Part shown: piece after piece, positions 9,701 through 18,692 of the stretch
Numbering within the stretch: the stretch's first letter is position 1
Layout of the letters: each line of letters starts with the position of its first letter
Assembly (NCBI GenBank): GCA_017445585.1
Contig: JAFSTX010000056.1
Location: 1-64,000, forward strand
Direction: 5' to 3'
Source: Lachnospiraceae bacterium
GTDB taxonomy: Bacteria > Bacillota > Clostridia > Lachnospirales > Lachnospiraceae
Length of the DNA stretch: 64,000 bases
Notes under the pieces: generated by a model
Told to the model about the DNA's origin: nothing
The model's database searches: none
Seen by the model: the letters and a program-made list of their open reading frames with translations, nothing else
Translations under genes and position numbers: made by a program

Positions 9701-9939
9701 CTTACGTTGCCCCCGAAGATCTCTTCTCTGACCGTGTTCACCGCCCTGTTAGTCACTTTTGCAGTGATCTTTTGGTCAGAATATGCATACTCCTCTTTTG
9801 ACAGGTCTATCTTCATGGCACCGTCACTGACGGAAACCGCTCCAATGGTTGGCGCAGGGCAATGGACGCCCGCCGTGCACAGCATCACCGTGCACAGTAT
9901 GAGTGCTCTTCCCCTGATAAGCGGTTTCCGTTTTATCAT
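6715..9939 (-). CDS. Cell-wall-attached GH-A-clan arabinofuranosidase-like glycosidase with LamG-like and CWB2 domains
   Basis: This 1074-aa protein has a signal peptide and a catalytic domain at about residues 45-560. HLRYPGGIEGDYFHW matches the barrel strand of GH51/GH39-like enzymes, CIGNESC gives the probable acid/base Glu215, and IQISECGPVGG the probable nucleophile Glu348. A type A LamG-like module follows (about 570-760). Three CWB2 repeats end the protein (SSGRDRYDTAIA, LSGRDRYATNL, ISGRNRYDTSVA), which in Clostridia bind wall polymers non-covalently. The ATG at 9939 has AGGAG upstream and lies 12 nt after the preceding stop. It is a paralogue of the enzyme at 15019-16902. Arabinose-containing substrates are inferred from family resemblance and the GH43 neighbour. 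Confidence 0.8.
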   Translation of the reverse strand: MIKRKPLIRGRALILCTVMLCTAGVHCPAPTIGAVSVSDGAMKIDLSKEEYAYSDQKITAKVTNRAVNTVREEIFGGNVSWIDDGYGLWDPAAGAPEVNLLAALKNSGITHLRYPGGIEGDYFHWNETVGEMSSRKDQIYCFSSDYPTYDEVNGVAYPVTFGVDELFTVCRDAGIKATIQLNTGNGTPQEAAAYVSYLKQKGYMDDVESICIGNESCMAAETVPGLKVTQTPDEYIAFAQNTLDLIGPRTVNDPDVELGVIGITPSHPLCRYSGWDARILEALAPRIDFIDVHIGYSYYSQKDESAEDCVRCFMASAKWIEDMIREEEQLISVYAGDYADDIGIQISECGPVGGLYPNSLAGAIFTADLYSTILRHPSVTATDYLPALNHYASAQLLGSCTYRGVSGYDVFWDNCVSYVYRWLSSQRGRSVLETVSAGGETFDSAAVGLVPAVSGVSAGMVQTYYDGDSGKGSIFVINRSLDKNQSFDISLPVQSARITGVTELWDADPTAANSYRNTGRVKPSEYGEYNGRFDGKIALTTKPVSLVKIDFQASGSPDGMQWNDSFDTDSTGFYRPFGPDNAAWGTWSAEDGALTVHGNTGAQWWGSGALILGGIYRDFVMEFDADVSAGYGVMLRAQDDALTPGKGLNTWYGGNGVTVMHWVPAEAGANLAVYDYNGSNTQLHSVKDIGRMSRAHWVVTVCGNEYGIEITDRNDPAHVVRFSFTDDRYESGYIGFYNLTYEGMTTLRIDDLAVTPIRPKPDIFDGARIVRSSGRDRYDTAIATAGRLKKLLGIDAFDTVIVASGSGNGSAGKFPDALSGSYLAAAYSAPVLMVGADGTAVDRVSAYIRENLAQGGRVYILGGTGSVPASMEDALHGIETVRLSGRDRYATNLMILAQAGVSDGDDLMIADGGGFADALSASALGRAILLTDKQSGRLTPEQEIFLGSRDFGHIYILGGSGSVPESIESGIRALAAAAEVERISGRNRYDTSVAIAERFFPTADCVALALGTNFPDGLTGGPLAYALGAPLVLTGNDSYMQAADYAAAKEEVKLLVFGGTGTISDETLDAIRGK

Positions 9940-9951
9940 ATCTTTTATCTC

Positions 9952-12900
9952 CTACTTGGCTGTTATTGACGCTATCGCATCGTCGCTTATCGCGCCGCTT
10001 CCGCCGAATACCAGTACCTTTGTGATGCATCTGGAAGCGACATATTCAGCTGCCGCGCCGAATTGTCTGTTCGACGTCAGAAGGAGCGGGGCTCCCAGAG
10101 CATATGCCAGCGCTCCGCCTGTCAGTCCGTCGGGGAAGTTCTCACCTGTAGCAAGAGTGACGCATTTTGCATCCGCGAAAAACTCTGCAGCTATAGCCGC
10201 TGAAGTCTCATATCTGCCGGATCCCTTAAGACGTTTGACCTCGGTTCCGCCCGCCAGAGACCTGATCTCGTTTTCCAGGGCCTCGGGGACTGCTCCCGTG
10301 CCTCCCAGGATATAGATATGTGCAAAATTCCTCCCGCTGATAAAGGCCTTCTGGTCCGCAGTCAGAGCTGCGCTCCTCTTGTCTGTCAGAAGAATCGGTT
10401 TGCCGAGAGCGGATGCGGAAAGCGCGTCCGCGAAATTCGCTCCGTCGGCTATGAGCAGATCCGCTCCGTCAGCCACCCCGGCCTCAGCCAGAATGCTGAG
10501 GTTCGTGGCATATCTGTTCGGGCCGCTCAGCCTCACGGCCGTGACACCCATGCTCTTCAGGGAAGACTCTATACCTGCGGGTACCGCTCCGGTACCGCCC
10601 AGCAGATACACTTTGCCTCCGGACTCAAGATTTGAGCTGACATAGGCCAGGGCCTTGTCGGAAGCTGAGCCGTCAGCTCCCACCATGAGAATCGGGGCAC
10701 CCTTTACAGCCGCGAGATATGAACCGGCCAGTGCGTCGGGGAACTTACCCGAGGCGCCGCTGCCGCTGCCTGAGGCAATGATTATCGTATCGAACGACTC
10801 CTTGCCAAGCGCCTGCTTCAGTTTGTCTGCGGTGGCTATGGCGGTATCGTACCTGCCCGCGCCGGAGGATCTGATCACGTCCTTTTCATCAAAGAGTCCG
10901 CCCAGTTCCGGCTTTTCGGGGATCACAGGTCCCGGAGGTATGTCGGGATCTGTGGGAACCCTGGGCTCGGAATGCGAAGTCCCGCTTATCTTCAGGTTAT
11001 CTATGATTACATTACCGATGCTGCCCGCGGGAGCAAAGGCTCTGAATCCGACAAGCCCTTCCCTAAAGGCACTGTCCATGACCTGGATCGCAGGCTCCGT
11101 ACTGTCATTAAGATACAGGGAAATCAGCGAACCCGATACGGTCACCTTCCAGTGAGAAGGCGTCACTCCGTCATTTGAAGGATTATAGGCGTATCTGCCC
11201 GGAGTCTCGGTAAGCTGTGTAAAGCTGCCGTCGAGTTTTCCGGCAAAGATCCAGCTGCCGTCATACATCACGGTATATCCGTCCGCCTGATCGGCTCCGG
11301 GACCCGGATCTCCCGCACGGAGCACCACTCCGTACTGCGCACCCGGCTTTACGGAGACCACGTCAAATTCCATGGTCAGATCGATGAATTCATAGTCATT
11401 GAGATAATAATATGTCAGGCCGGCACCGCTTCCGCCTTCATTTGCGAGATATCCGCCGTAATCGGCGCCGGATCCCAGCGAGACCGCATCGTTCCACCAG
11501 AGGCCGTAAGCGGTATAGGCAGCACCCTTCTGCTTCTCGAAGTCGTCCTCCCAGGAAATATCGTACACAGGTATGACGTTGATCGGGGTGATGCTGAGAT
11601 TGTCCACCTTCATGGACGTATAGCCCTCGCCCACCAGATTGTAAAAGCCCACAAGACCGGATGTGTATTTGAGATCAGTCAGTGTATATTCCACCTTGTG
11701 CGCGGCATCGCCGCTGTCGGTGATCTCAAAGCTGATGCTGCTTCCGTCGGCAGTGATCTTCCAGTGTGTATTCTTCATCATGCCGACATCACTTATCTTT
11801 GCCAGACTTGTCGGAGTGCCGTCATAGTCCTGGATCTCCGCGCGTGCGTTGTCATTTGACGGATCCCAAAGCATCACCACGCATGCGTTGCCCGAAAACC
11901 ATTTGTTCAGTCCGCTTCCGGGGGTTTTGGCATCATCCTGGGCACGCAGTATCACTCCATAGCCCGTGGTGGCCTCCACGTCGAATTCCATAATGAAATC
12001 CTCATAGCGTACACCGTCCAGCAGGATACTGCTGCCCCACCAGTGAGCACCGGGATTACCGGTTACACTGAGGATTCCGTCAGCTATCTTCCAGTTGCCC
12101 CAGGCACCGTTGTCAGGTCCGGCGACGCGGTAATTTGATATGGTATCCGCCGAGAAATCATCGGTGTACACCTCATAGGGCGATATGACCGCTGCTGCGG
12201 GCGGATCTTCGATCACGGGCTCTTCGATCGGATGCTCCGCCAGATAATCGGGCCGCATCACTTCCATGACCTTTTTGACTATGACAGCGGCCACTCTATC
12301 ATAACCTTCTTCATTAAAATGGATACGGTCATCTCTGAAAAGCGAAGGGTTGACCGTTCCGTCACTGTATTCCAGATATGTCTCTGCGCCTATATAATAC
12401 ATATTGCTGTCGGTGCTGCAGAGCTCTCTTACATATGCGTTTACCTCAGCTATAAAAGCCATATCCGCTTCGGTGCTGCGCGATGGCCTCGGTGTTATTC
12501 CCGAGGCAAAGAATACCGGGGCGTCGGGCATCTGTGTCCTGATCTCATCGATCAACGCCGTGTACCTCGTCTTGATATCGCTCATGGATACTCCCGCTGC
12601 CCAGTCGTTTCCTCCGGTAAAGAGCAATATCCCTGAAGGGTTGTAATCGGCGATGAGTTCCTTTGTATGTCCGATAAGATGTGAGATCTGTGATCCGCCC
12701 ATGCCGAAATTCAAAGCCTCGATCGGTTCGAAATCCTCCTTGAGATCATCCCAGAACTCGATGTGCGAAGCCCCCGTGCAGATAAACCTGCCCTGATTGT
12801 CCGCTGCGGGATTCTGAGCGATAAGACGCTTGATCCAGCGATCGTAGGTGCCCTCGCTCATATCGGTATATGTCGCTTCCGAGTCTGCTATCGGAGTCAC

Positions 12901-13503
12901 CTTGAGATTCTCGACATGGCCCGGGTCCTCACCGTCGCGATAGCGAAGGCGGATACCGAAGCCGCCGGAGGTATAGGTCTCATCGCAGACCTGGATGACG
13001 GGCTTTGCCATATCATCGACAAACAGGGTAAATGTATTGCCGCTGACAACGACCTTCCAATGTGCGTTTTCCCTGTATTCCAGCCGAGCGGAAGCATTTG
13101 CCTCGAGCCCTCCGAAGCTGACGGTAGACCAGCCGCTGTTGTCAATTCCTGCAAAAGCGTAGTTGCTGTCATAGCCGATGAAATATCCTCCGAAGCCGTC
13201 TGCCGCCGTCGTTTCATTATGAGTTCTGAAGACAAAGCCTCCCTCTTTGACCCCAACCATATCGGCTTCTATGATATAGTTCGTATATTCACCCCTGGCT
13301 ATATATTTGGGCCAGGGAACGGATGCGTCGCAGGAATTCAGAAGGACCTTGCCCGCATCATAGCTCCACGTCCCTCCGAGAGCGGTAAAATCACTTTGTG
13401 AAAGCATAATCTGACTTTCCTCTGCCTGTGATCTGACCGGCAGCAGACTCACCGTCTGCAGGCACAGTATCAGCGACAGGACGATACTCAACAATCTCTT
13501 CAT
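9952..13503 (-). CDS. Multimodular cell-wall-attached SGNH-hydrolase (esterase) with LamG-like modules and CWB2 repeats
   Basis: This 1183-aa protein begins with a signal peptide and a type C LamG-like module (about residues 30-200, shared with the protein at 16918-17793). An SGNH/GDSL hydrolase domain follows (about 225-415). The GDS block is altered to FICTGASHIEF, but GGND and the catalytic pair in DDRIHFNEEGY are present. One type A and one type B module follow (about 440-850). Three CWB2 repeats close the protein (SSGAGRYDTAIA, LSGPNRYATNL, LKGSGRYETSAA). The start codon overlaps the preceding GH43 stop as ATGA, so translation is probably coupled. Carbohydrate O-deacylation (acetyl or feruloyl) is inferred from the fold and context. 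Confidence 0.8.
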   Translation of the reverse strand: MKRLLSIVLSLILCLQTVSLLPVRSQAEESQIMLSQSDFTALGGTWSYDAGKVLLNSCDASVPWPKYIARGEYTNYIIEADMVGVKEGGFVFRTHNETTAADGFGGYFIGYDSNYAFAGIDNSGWSTVSFGGLEANASARLEYRENAHWKVVVSGNTFTLFVDDMAKPVIQVCDETYTSGGFGIRLRYRDGEDPGHVENLKVTPIADSEATYTDMSEGTYDRWIKRLIAQNPAADNQGRFICTGASHIEFWDDLKEDFEPIEALNFGMGGSQISHLIGHTKELIADYNPSGILLFTGGNDWAAGVSMSDIKTRYTALIDEIRTQMPDAPVFFASGITPRPSRSTEADMAFIAEVNAYVRELCSTDSNMYYIGAETYLEYSDGTVNPSLFRDDRIHFNEEGYDRVAAVIVKKVMEVMRPDYLAEHPIEEPVIEDPPAAAVISPYEVYTDDFSADTISNYRVAGPDNGAWGNWKIADGILSVTGNPGAHWWGSSILLDGVRYEDFIMEFDVEATTGYGVILRAQDDAKTPGSGLNKWFSGNACVVMLWDPSNDNARAEIQDYDGTPTSLAKISDVGMMKNTHWKITADGSSISFEITDSGDAAHKVEYTLTDLKYTSGLVGFYNLVGEGYTSMKVDNLSITPINVIPVYDISWEDDFEKQKGAAYTAYGLWWNDAVSLGSGADYGGYLANEGGSGAGLTYYYLNDYEFIDLTMEFDVVSVKPGAQYGVVLRAGDPGPGADQADGYTVMYDGSWIFAGKLDGSFTQLTETPGRYAYNPSNDGVTPSHWKVTVSGSLISLYLNDSTEPAIQVMDSAFREGLVGFRAFAPAGSIGNVIIDNLKISGTSHSEPRVPTDPDIPPGPVIPEKPELGGLFDEKDVIRSSGAGRYDTAIATADKLKQALGKESFDTIIIASGSGSGASGKFPDALAGSYLAAVKGAPILMVGADGSASDKALAYVSSNLESGGKVYLLGGTGAVPAGIESSLKSMGVTAVRLSGPNRYATNLSILAEAGVADGADLLIADGANFADALSASALGKPILLTDKRSAALTADQKAFISGRNFAHIYILGGTGAVPEALENEIRSLAGGTEVKRLKGSGRYETSAAIAAEFFADAKCVTLATGENFPDGLTGGALAYALGAPLLLTSNRQFGAAAEYVASRCITKVLVFGGSGAISDDAIASITAK

Positions 13504-15002
13504 CTCTGCACCCCGCTAATCTTCAATTTGCGGAACTCCGCGTCTCCGCCGAGAGTTCCGAGACCTGTCTGCCCCGTTATGGGCTTCGTGTTTCTGTATG
13601 TGAACAGAATCTCACCGTCCGCAGTAATCTGCGCCGTGCATCCGCTGACGCGGACCTCCAGCTTCCATTCTCCCTCGTTGATGAGATGTTTTTTCTTTAT
13701 CGTTTCTATTCTGCTGCCGTCGGAGCGCACCAGCTCCACATGACCCGCTCGGTCGCCAAAGACCCCGAATCCTCTCCAGTGTACGGCTCCAGCGGCAGGC
13801 AGATCCACTCCGAAGAGCAGTCCCGCCTTGCCGGATCCGGAAATATTGTGAAGCTCAAGCAGGATATCACAGTCGCCATAAAAGGCTTCTCTGAGAATGA
13901 GCTTGTCGCCGAAGTCCGGCCAGATGCTCCCGTCTATCCTGATGCAGTGATCCGAAGTCCACACCGTATCCTCACGTGAATATGTATAGGCTTCAAAGCA
14001 GCCGATGCATTCCTCTCCGAGCCTCAGATCGATATCATTGCCCTCCGGCAGATCCGCTTCTCCCGACGGAGGCGTCACCGGAGCACCCAGCTGATGAGGT
14101 TCCCCGAATACCGGTATGACATCGTCCTTCCATGTGACCTTAAGCAGATTTGCCACCCGGTTCCAGCCGCCCGGCAGGGTATAGTCGTGATCGAATTTGC
14201 TGTGATAGAGCAGCCAGTCTTCAGTCCCGTCGGGTGAAGAGACTATGCATCCGTGTCCCGGTCCTATGACATTTCCGGAGCGGGTAAGCAGCGGCTCCGG
14301 GAGTTTGTGCCATGCACCGGGATCCATGATACGGGAGGGATCGTCGCAGATCTGAAGGCCCAGACAGTATTCCGGCAGATGCGCGGCATTTGCTGCGTAC
14401 AGCAGGCTGACCCGTCCGTTCCTGTATATGGGAAAAGGTCCTTCGTTTATATCGCTCTCCCAGGGCAGCTCGGGCGCTGAGAGCAGTACCGGTTCGCCGC
14501 ACACATGTGTCGGCGAATCCATTCTGGCCATATACAGGCAGTTAAGTTCTCTTTCTTCATCCCTGCCCATATAGAAGATTACGAAATCATTCTCAGCGAG
14601 CTGAAGTACGCTGCCGTCTATGGCCATCTGCTCCCTGCCGCCGGTGCGAAGATCCAGCTTTACCGGAGAGCTGTAGGGTCCCAGCGGATGGTCCGCCTCC
14701 AGCACAAACATACGGTGCGTACACCAGTATTCCTGTCCTGCCCGGCTTGCTCCGGCATAGTATATGTACCATTTTCCGTTAAAATGCCAGAGTTCCGGAG
14801 CCCAGAGATCTGCTGACGATTCTCCGCTCTCCTCCGCGCGGTAAACGATATGAGAGACTCCCCGCCGCGTCAGGCGGTCCGAATGGAATACCTCTATCGA
14901 TCCGGATCCCGCTTTTTCGGCTACGAAGTAGTAGCCGTCGTCTCCTTTGCAGACGAACGGATCCTGACCTCCGTATACGGGATTTGAAAAAGTGTATGCC
15001 AT
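13500..15002 (-). CDS. Cytoplasmic glycoside hydrolase family 43 enzyme
   Basis: The 500-aa product has no signal peptide. The N-terminal five-blade beta-propeller is recognised by NPVYGGQDPF (base Asp14), WAPELWHFNGKWYIYY, MAIDGSVLQL (pKa-modulating Asp129), DINEGPFPI (acid Glu187) and GPGHGC. GH43 inverting enzymes include arabinofuranosidases, xylosidases and arabinanases. Residues about 315-500 form a beta-sandwich with similarity to accessory domains of such enzymes. It presumably trims oligosaccharides imported by the ABC transporter of this operon. The ATG at 15002 has AGAGGA upstream, and the gene overlaps the next one by 4 bp. Substrate cannot be fixed from sequence; arabino-oligosaccharide is favoured by the neighbours. 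Confidence 0.88.
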   Translation of the reverse strand: MAYTFSNPVYGGQDPFVCKGDDGYYFVAEKAGSGSIEVFHSDRLTRRGVSHIVYRAEESGESSADLWAPELWHFNGKWYIYYAGASRAGQEYWCTHRMFVLEADHPLGPYSSPVKLDLRTGGREQMAIDGSVLQLAENDFVIFYMGRDEERELNCLYMARMDSPTHVCGEPVLLSAPELPWESDINEGPFPIYRNGRVSLLYAANAAHLPEYCLGLQICDDPSRIMDPGAWHKLPEPLLTRSGNVIGPGHGCIVSSPDGTEDWLLYHSKFDHDYTLPGGWNRVANLLKVTWKDDVIPVFGEPHQLGAPVTPPSGEADLPEGNDIDLRLGEECIGCFEAYTYSREDTVWTSDHCIRIDGSIWPDFGDKLILREAFYGDCDILLELHNISGSGKAGLLFGVDLPAAGAVHWRGFGVFGDRAGHVELVRSDGSRIETIKKKHLINEGEWKLEVRVSGCTAQITADGEILFTYRNTKPITGQTGLGTLGGDAEFRKLKISGVQR

Positions 15003-15018
15003 TATTGATTCCTCTGGA

Positions 15019-16902
15019 TCATTTTCTGTTCTTTTTTATCCTTATTACCGCAATAAGCGCCAGCGCGCCGATTGCCACGGCACCTGAGGCAATCCCGGCG
15101 ATAACGATCGGTGTGACATCGGAGCCCGTGCCTGCCTGAGCGGACGTTTCGGCCTCATCTGAGGGCTGCGCAGCCTGTGAAGGCTCCGAAGCTTCAGCCT
15201 CGGATGTCTGTGTCTCTGCCTGCTGTGCATCGCCGTATCTGACTTTCATGCCCGAAGCGGAGGTAAAATCTATCCTTACCAGCGAAACGGGTCTGGAGGT
15301 GACGGTCAGACCGCCGTCAAAAGCTCCGTTAAAGCTGTCGTAATATGCCGGCATTACATGCTGAGGGTCCGCGACCTGATTGCAGGCAGTCGGATCTTCG
15401 TCCCACAGTTCGGTGACGCCCGTGATCTCCGCCTGTCCGAATGGCAATGAGATATCGAAATTCAAAGCCCGGTCGAGAGATTTGTTGATGACAAATACCG
15501 TTCCCTCTCCGGAAGCCTCATCGTAATATACCGACACGGCACCTTCGGGTACGCCGGTAATCTCCGGTACAAGGCCTACCGGAACGGAGTCAAAGGTCTC
15601 TGCTCCGTCAAGCGTGCATTCCAGAACGTCCCTGCCCACCTGCTCCGAATACCATCTGAAGACATGGCTTGAACAGTTGTCCCAGTAGGTCTCCGTAGCC
15701 GAAGCTCCCGAGAAAACGCAGGAGCCGATGAGCTGCGCGGAACCGTAGTGGTTGAGCACGGGCAGATAATCCGTCGACGAGATCTTCGGTTCGGCGAGAA
15801 CTGTATTGTAGAAATCCGCGGTAAAAAGCGAAGCAGCGAGAGAATTGGGGTATTTTCCTCCAACAGGCCCGCACTCTGATATCTGTATGCCGATATCGTC
15901 CGCATGTTCTCCGCCGTATTCGGCAATGATAGATTTTTCCTCTTCTATCATGCCCTTTACCCAGAGCGGAGCGGCCAGAAAGCATCTCACGCAGTCTTCC
16001 TTACTCTCATCCTGCTGAGAGTAATACGCATATCCGATATGCACGTCTATGAAATCGATCCTCGGCGCGAGAGTATCAAGAACGATAGCGTCCCAGTTCT
16101 TATATGCGCACAGCGGATGGGATGGCGTGATCCCTATGACACCGAGCTCTATATCATCGGAGTCCACGACTTCGGGACCCACGAGGTCAAAGACCTGATT
16201 GCAGAATTCGGCATAGTCCACCGGGTTTTTGGTAATGGACATCGTATCCACGCTTTCCGCTGCCATACAGACTTCATTTCCCACGCAGATGGACTCGACC
16301 TTGTCCATAAAGCCCTTGTCCTTCAGATACTGCACGTATTCCGCTGCCTCCTCCGGAGTACCGCTTCCCGCGTTGAGCTGGATCGTGGCTTCCATATCCG
16401 CCGCCTCACAGACTCTGAGGAATTCGTCTACGCCGAATTCGCAGGGATACTCCACGCCGTTATAGCCGTCAAACGTCGGATATTCCCTGGAAAAGCAGTC
16501 GATCTGCGGCTTTCTTTCCGCCAGCGGGCCCAGCGAGTCCTTCCAGTGGAAGTAATCTCCTTCGATCCCGCCCGGATACCTCAGATGATAGAGTCCAGTA
16601 TGCTTCAGCTTCTCGATCATTACGTCGTATGGCTCATTTGCTTCCGTATTCCAGGTACCCTGACCCTCGTCGATCCAGCTGAGGTTCCCGCCGAAGATCT
16701 CCGACCTGACCGTATTAAGGCTCCTGTCGCTGACAGACACCGTAATGGCAGACGGGCTGACGGTATATCCTTCCGACAGATCCACTTCCTTTTTGCCGAC
16801 GGTGTCCGCACCGGCACTCACCGGCACAAAAGCGCCGGCCGCAGCAAGCATCGACAGAGTCAGCACAAGTGTGCCTGTTTTTTTCAATAATCCGCGTTTC
16901 AT
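15019..16902 (-). CDS. Membrane-anchored GH-A-clan arabinofuranosidase-like glycosidase
   Basis: There are tandem ATGs at 16905 and 16902. The GGGAG at 16910-16914 is 4 or 7 nt away, so 16902 is preferred (627 aa). After a signal peptide the catalytic domain keeps HLRYPGGIEGDYFHW, ICVGNEVCMAAE (acid/base Glu210) and IQISECGPVGG (nucleophile Glu343). This is the same layout as the first 560 residues of the protein at 6715-9939. An Ala/Glu/Ser-rich linker leads to a C-terminal membrane helix (IVIAGIASGAVAIGALALIA) and tail RIKKNRK. The operon thus makes one membrane-held and one wall-held version of the same enzyme. GH51/GH39-like assignment is by motif only. Confidence 0.8.
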   Translation of the reverse strand: MKRGLLKKTGTLVLTLSMLAAAGAFVPVSAGADTVGKKEVDLSEGYTVSPSAITVSVSDRSLNTVRSEIFGGNLSWIDEGQGTWNTEANEPYDVMIEKLKHTGLYHLRYPGGIEGDYFHWKDSLGPLAERKPQIDCFSREYPTFDGYNGVEYPCEFGVDEFLRVCEAADMEATIQLNAGSGTPEEAAEYVQYLKDKGFMDKVESICVGNEVCMAAESVDTMSITKNPVDYAEFCNQVFDLVGPEVVDSDDIELGVIGITPSHPLCAYKNWDAIVLDTLAPRIDFIDVHIGYAYYSQQDESKEDCVRCFLAAPLWVKGMIEEEKSIIAEYGGEHADDIGIQISECGPVGGKYPNSLAASLFTADFYNTVLAEPKISSTDYLPVLNHYGSAQLIGSCVFSGASATETYWDNCSSHVFRWYSEQVGRDVLECTLDGAETFDSVPVGLVPEITGVPEGAVSVYYDEASGEGTVFVINKSLDRALNFDISLPFGQAEITGVTELWDEDPTACNQVADPQHVMPAYYDSFNGAFDGGLTVTSRPVSLVRIDFTSASGMKVRYGDAQQAETQTSEAEASEPSQAAQPSDEAETSAQAGTGSDVTPIVIAGIASGAVAIGALALIAVIRIKKNRK

Positions 16903-16917
16903 CATATTTCTCCCTGA

Positions 16918-17793
16918 TTATTCGGGTTTCTTTTTCCTGGATGTCAGCGCAAAGACCATCGGTATGCCTGCCAGGAGGATACCTCCTCCGATGATCACGG
17001 GAAGCAGCCATCCGGGCATGCCATTATCATCCGCGGCAGAAGGCACCGCCTCGCTCGTGGGCTGCCCGGCTTCACCCGCGGGCTCCTGAGTCTGAGTCCC
17101 GGCAGGCTGTGAAGGGACGTCAGATCCGTCCTCCCCTGTCAGTTCCCTGACTGTCAGATTGCTGATAAAACCGCTGAGATCTCCCGGATAGACTCTGTAT
17201 CTGATGGCGATACCGCCTGACTTATACGTGTCGTCACAGACCTGGATCGTGGGAAATTTGCCGTTGTCAAGATAAAGGGTAAAGGTATTCCCGCAAACGA
17301 CTATCTTCCAGTGCATCGAAGCTTTGTATCCGATCTTGTATGCCGCGCTCGCGTCGGGTCCGTCATCAGCGATCGTGTGCCAGGCGTCATCCAGATCCAT
17401 TCCCGCGAAGAGATAGTCGCTGTCGGTGCCGATATAGTACCCGTCAAACGCGTCGACGGTATCGTCCGTGGGATTCGTGGTACGGAAGATGATACCTCCC
17501 TCTCCCACGTCCGTAAAATCCGCCTCTATCACATAGTCCGTCCAGCCCTGATCCACTCCTGTGTAGGTATAGTACCAGGCATCGTCTCCGGTCCTTCCGT
17601 CGTTGTCGCAGCTGATGCCGTTTTCGTCGAATGTCCAGTGGCCGCGGTCGTAGAACTTAAAGTCCCGGGCCGCAGTAGCCGGATCGTATTTGAAGAGCAG
17701 TTTTCCTTCGCCTTCGTCTGCGGCTGCCGCAGCGGGACATACCGCCAGCAAGGAAAGTACAAGCATGACCGAAACTACCTTTTTTATCCTCAT
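16918..17793 (-). CDS. Small membrane-anchored surface protein with one type C LamG-like module
   Basis: The start at 17793 is fixed by AAGGAG about 6 nt upstream and the immediate signal peptide MRIKKVVSVMLVLSLLA, giving 291 aa. Residues about 35-215 form a single module ending HWKIVVCGNTFTLYL and TYKSGGIAIRYRV. It is closely similar to the N-terminal module of the SGNH protein at 9952-13503. A Ser/Pro/Glu linker, a membrane helix (LLPVIIGGGILLAGIPMVF) and basic tail RKKKPE follow. No enzyme domain is present. Its position directly after the permeases suggests a surface glycan-binding protein that feeds the transporter, which is an inference. Confidence 0.75.
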   Translation of the reverse strand: MRIKKVVSVMLVLSLLAVCPAAAAADEGEGKLLFKYDPATAARDFKFYDRGHWTFDENGISCDNDGRTGDDAWYYTYTGVDQGWTDYVIEADFTDVGEGGIIFRTTNPTDDTVDAFDGYYIGTDSDYLFAGMDLDDAWHTIADDGPDASAAYKIGYKASMHWKIVVCGNTFTLYLDNGKFPTIQVCDDTYKSGGIAIRYRVYPGDLSGFISNLTVRELTGEDGSDVPSQPAGTQTQEPAGEAGQPTSEAVPSAADDNGMPGWLLPVIIGGGILLAGIPMVFALTSRKKKPE

Positions 17794-17810
17794 AATTCTC
17801 TCCTTTGGAT

Positions 17811-18683
17811 CTATCCTTTTACCGATCCTATGATCAGACCGTTCTTGATATGTTTTGAAAGCAGCGGGAAAACCAGCAGTATGGGTATGCACGAGAGCAC
17901 TATATACGCATACATCAGGCTCCTGTCGGAGACCGACAGCATCTGTACGACGTCCTGCTGGGACTTGATATCGCTGAGCGAGGACAGATACACCTGCAGA
18001 TAGGTCTGCAGTGGATATAGCGTATTGTCTCTCATATACAGCAGACCGTCGAACCAGGCGTTCCAGTGTCCTATGATACAGAACATCGTCAGCGTCATGA
18101 GCGCAGGCTTTGCCAGGGGCAGGTAGATCTTCCTCAGACAGAGGAAATCATCGGCGCCGTCGATTATGGCAGCCTCGCGGACCTCCTTCGGAATATTCCT
18201 GAAAAAGTTCAGGAGCACTATCACGTTGAAGATCGGAATCGCTCCTGGCACTACCAGCGCCCAGATCGTATTTACCAGACCGAGTCTGGTATTCAGGATG
18301 TAAGCAGGCAGCAGACCTCCGGAAAAGAGCATGGTGATAACCATGAACACCACATAAAAGGTCCTGGCCGGGAATTCCTTCTTGTCAAAGCACACCGGGT
18401 ACGCCGTCAGTATGGTCAGCACCATGGTGATCGTCGTACCGAGAAAGACCCTAAGAGCACTGATGCCGACGGATCTCATGAAGGAATCGTCACTCAGAGC
18501 TTCCCTGAAAGCCTCCAGAGAGAAGTCGACCGGTAAAAGTCCGACGCTGTTTGACGCAGAAGCCGCGCCTCCGCTGAAAGCCACGGCAACCATGTGTATA
18601 AAAGGCAGTATCCCGACTACGGCCATGAGTATCAGGATCGAGGCGTTTACTATCTGAAATACCGATATCTTTTTCCTTTTCAT
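17811..18683 (-). CDS. CUT1-family sugar ABC transporter permease (LplC/YtcP-like)
   Basis: The 290-aa protein has about six membrane segments. The cytoplasmic EAA loop reads EAAIIDGADDFLCLRKIYLP, the conserved contact for the ATPase. It ends with the usual SKHIKNGLIIGSVKG of this subfamily. Together with the adjacent permease and binding protein it forms an LplABC-type importer for oligosaccharides. The ATG at 18683 has AGGAGG upstream, and the gap to the preceding stop is 9 nt. No ATPase gene is in the cluster, so a shared MsmX-type ATPase encoded elsewhere is expected, as in many Firmicutes. Confidence 0.93.
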   Translation of the reverse strand: MKRKKISVFQIVNASILILMAVVGILPFIHMVAVAFSGGAASASNSVGLLPVDFSLEAFREALSDDSFMRSVGISALRVFLGTTITMVLTILTAYPVCFDKKEFPARTFYVVFMVITMLFSGGLLPAYILNTRLGLVNTIWALVVPGAIPIFNVIVLLNFFRNIPKEVREAAIIDGADDFLCLRKIYLPLAKPALMTLTMFCIIGHWNAWFDGLLYMRDNTLYPLQTYLQVYLSSLSDIKSQQDVVQMLSVSDRSLMYAYIVLSCIPILLVFPLLSKHIKNGLIIGSVKG

Positions 18684-18692
18684 ATCCGCCTC

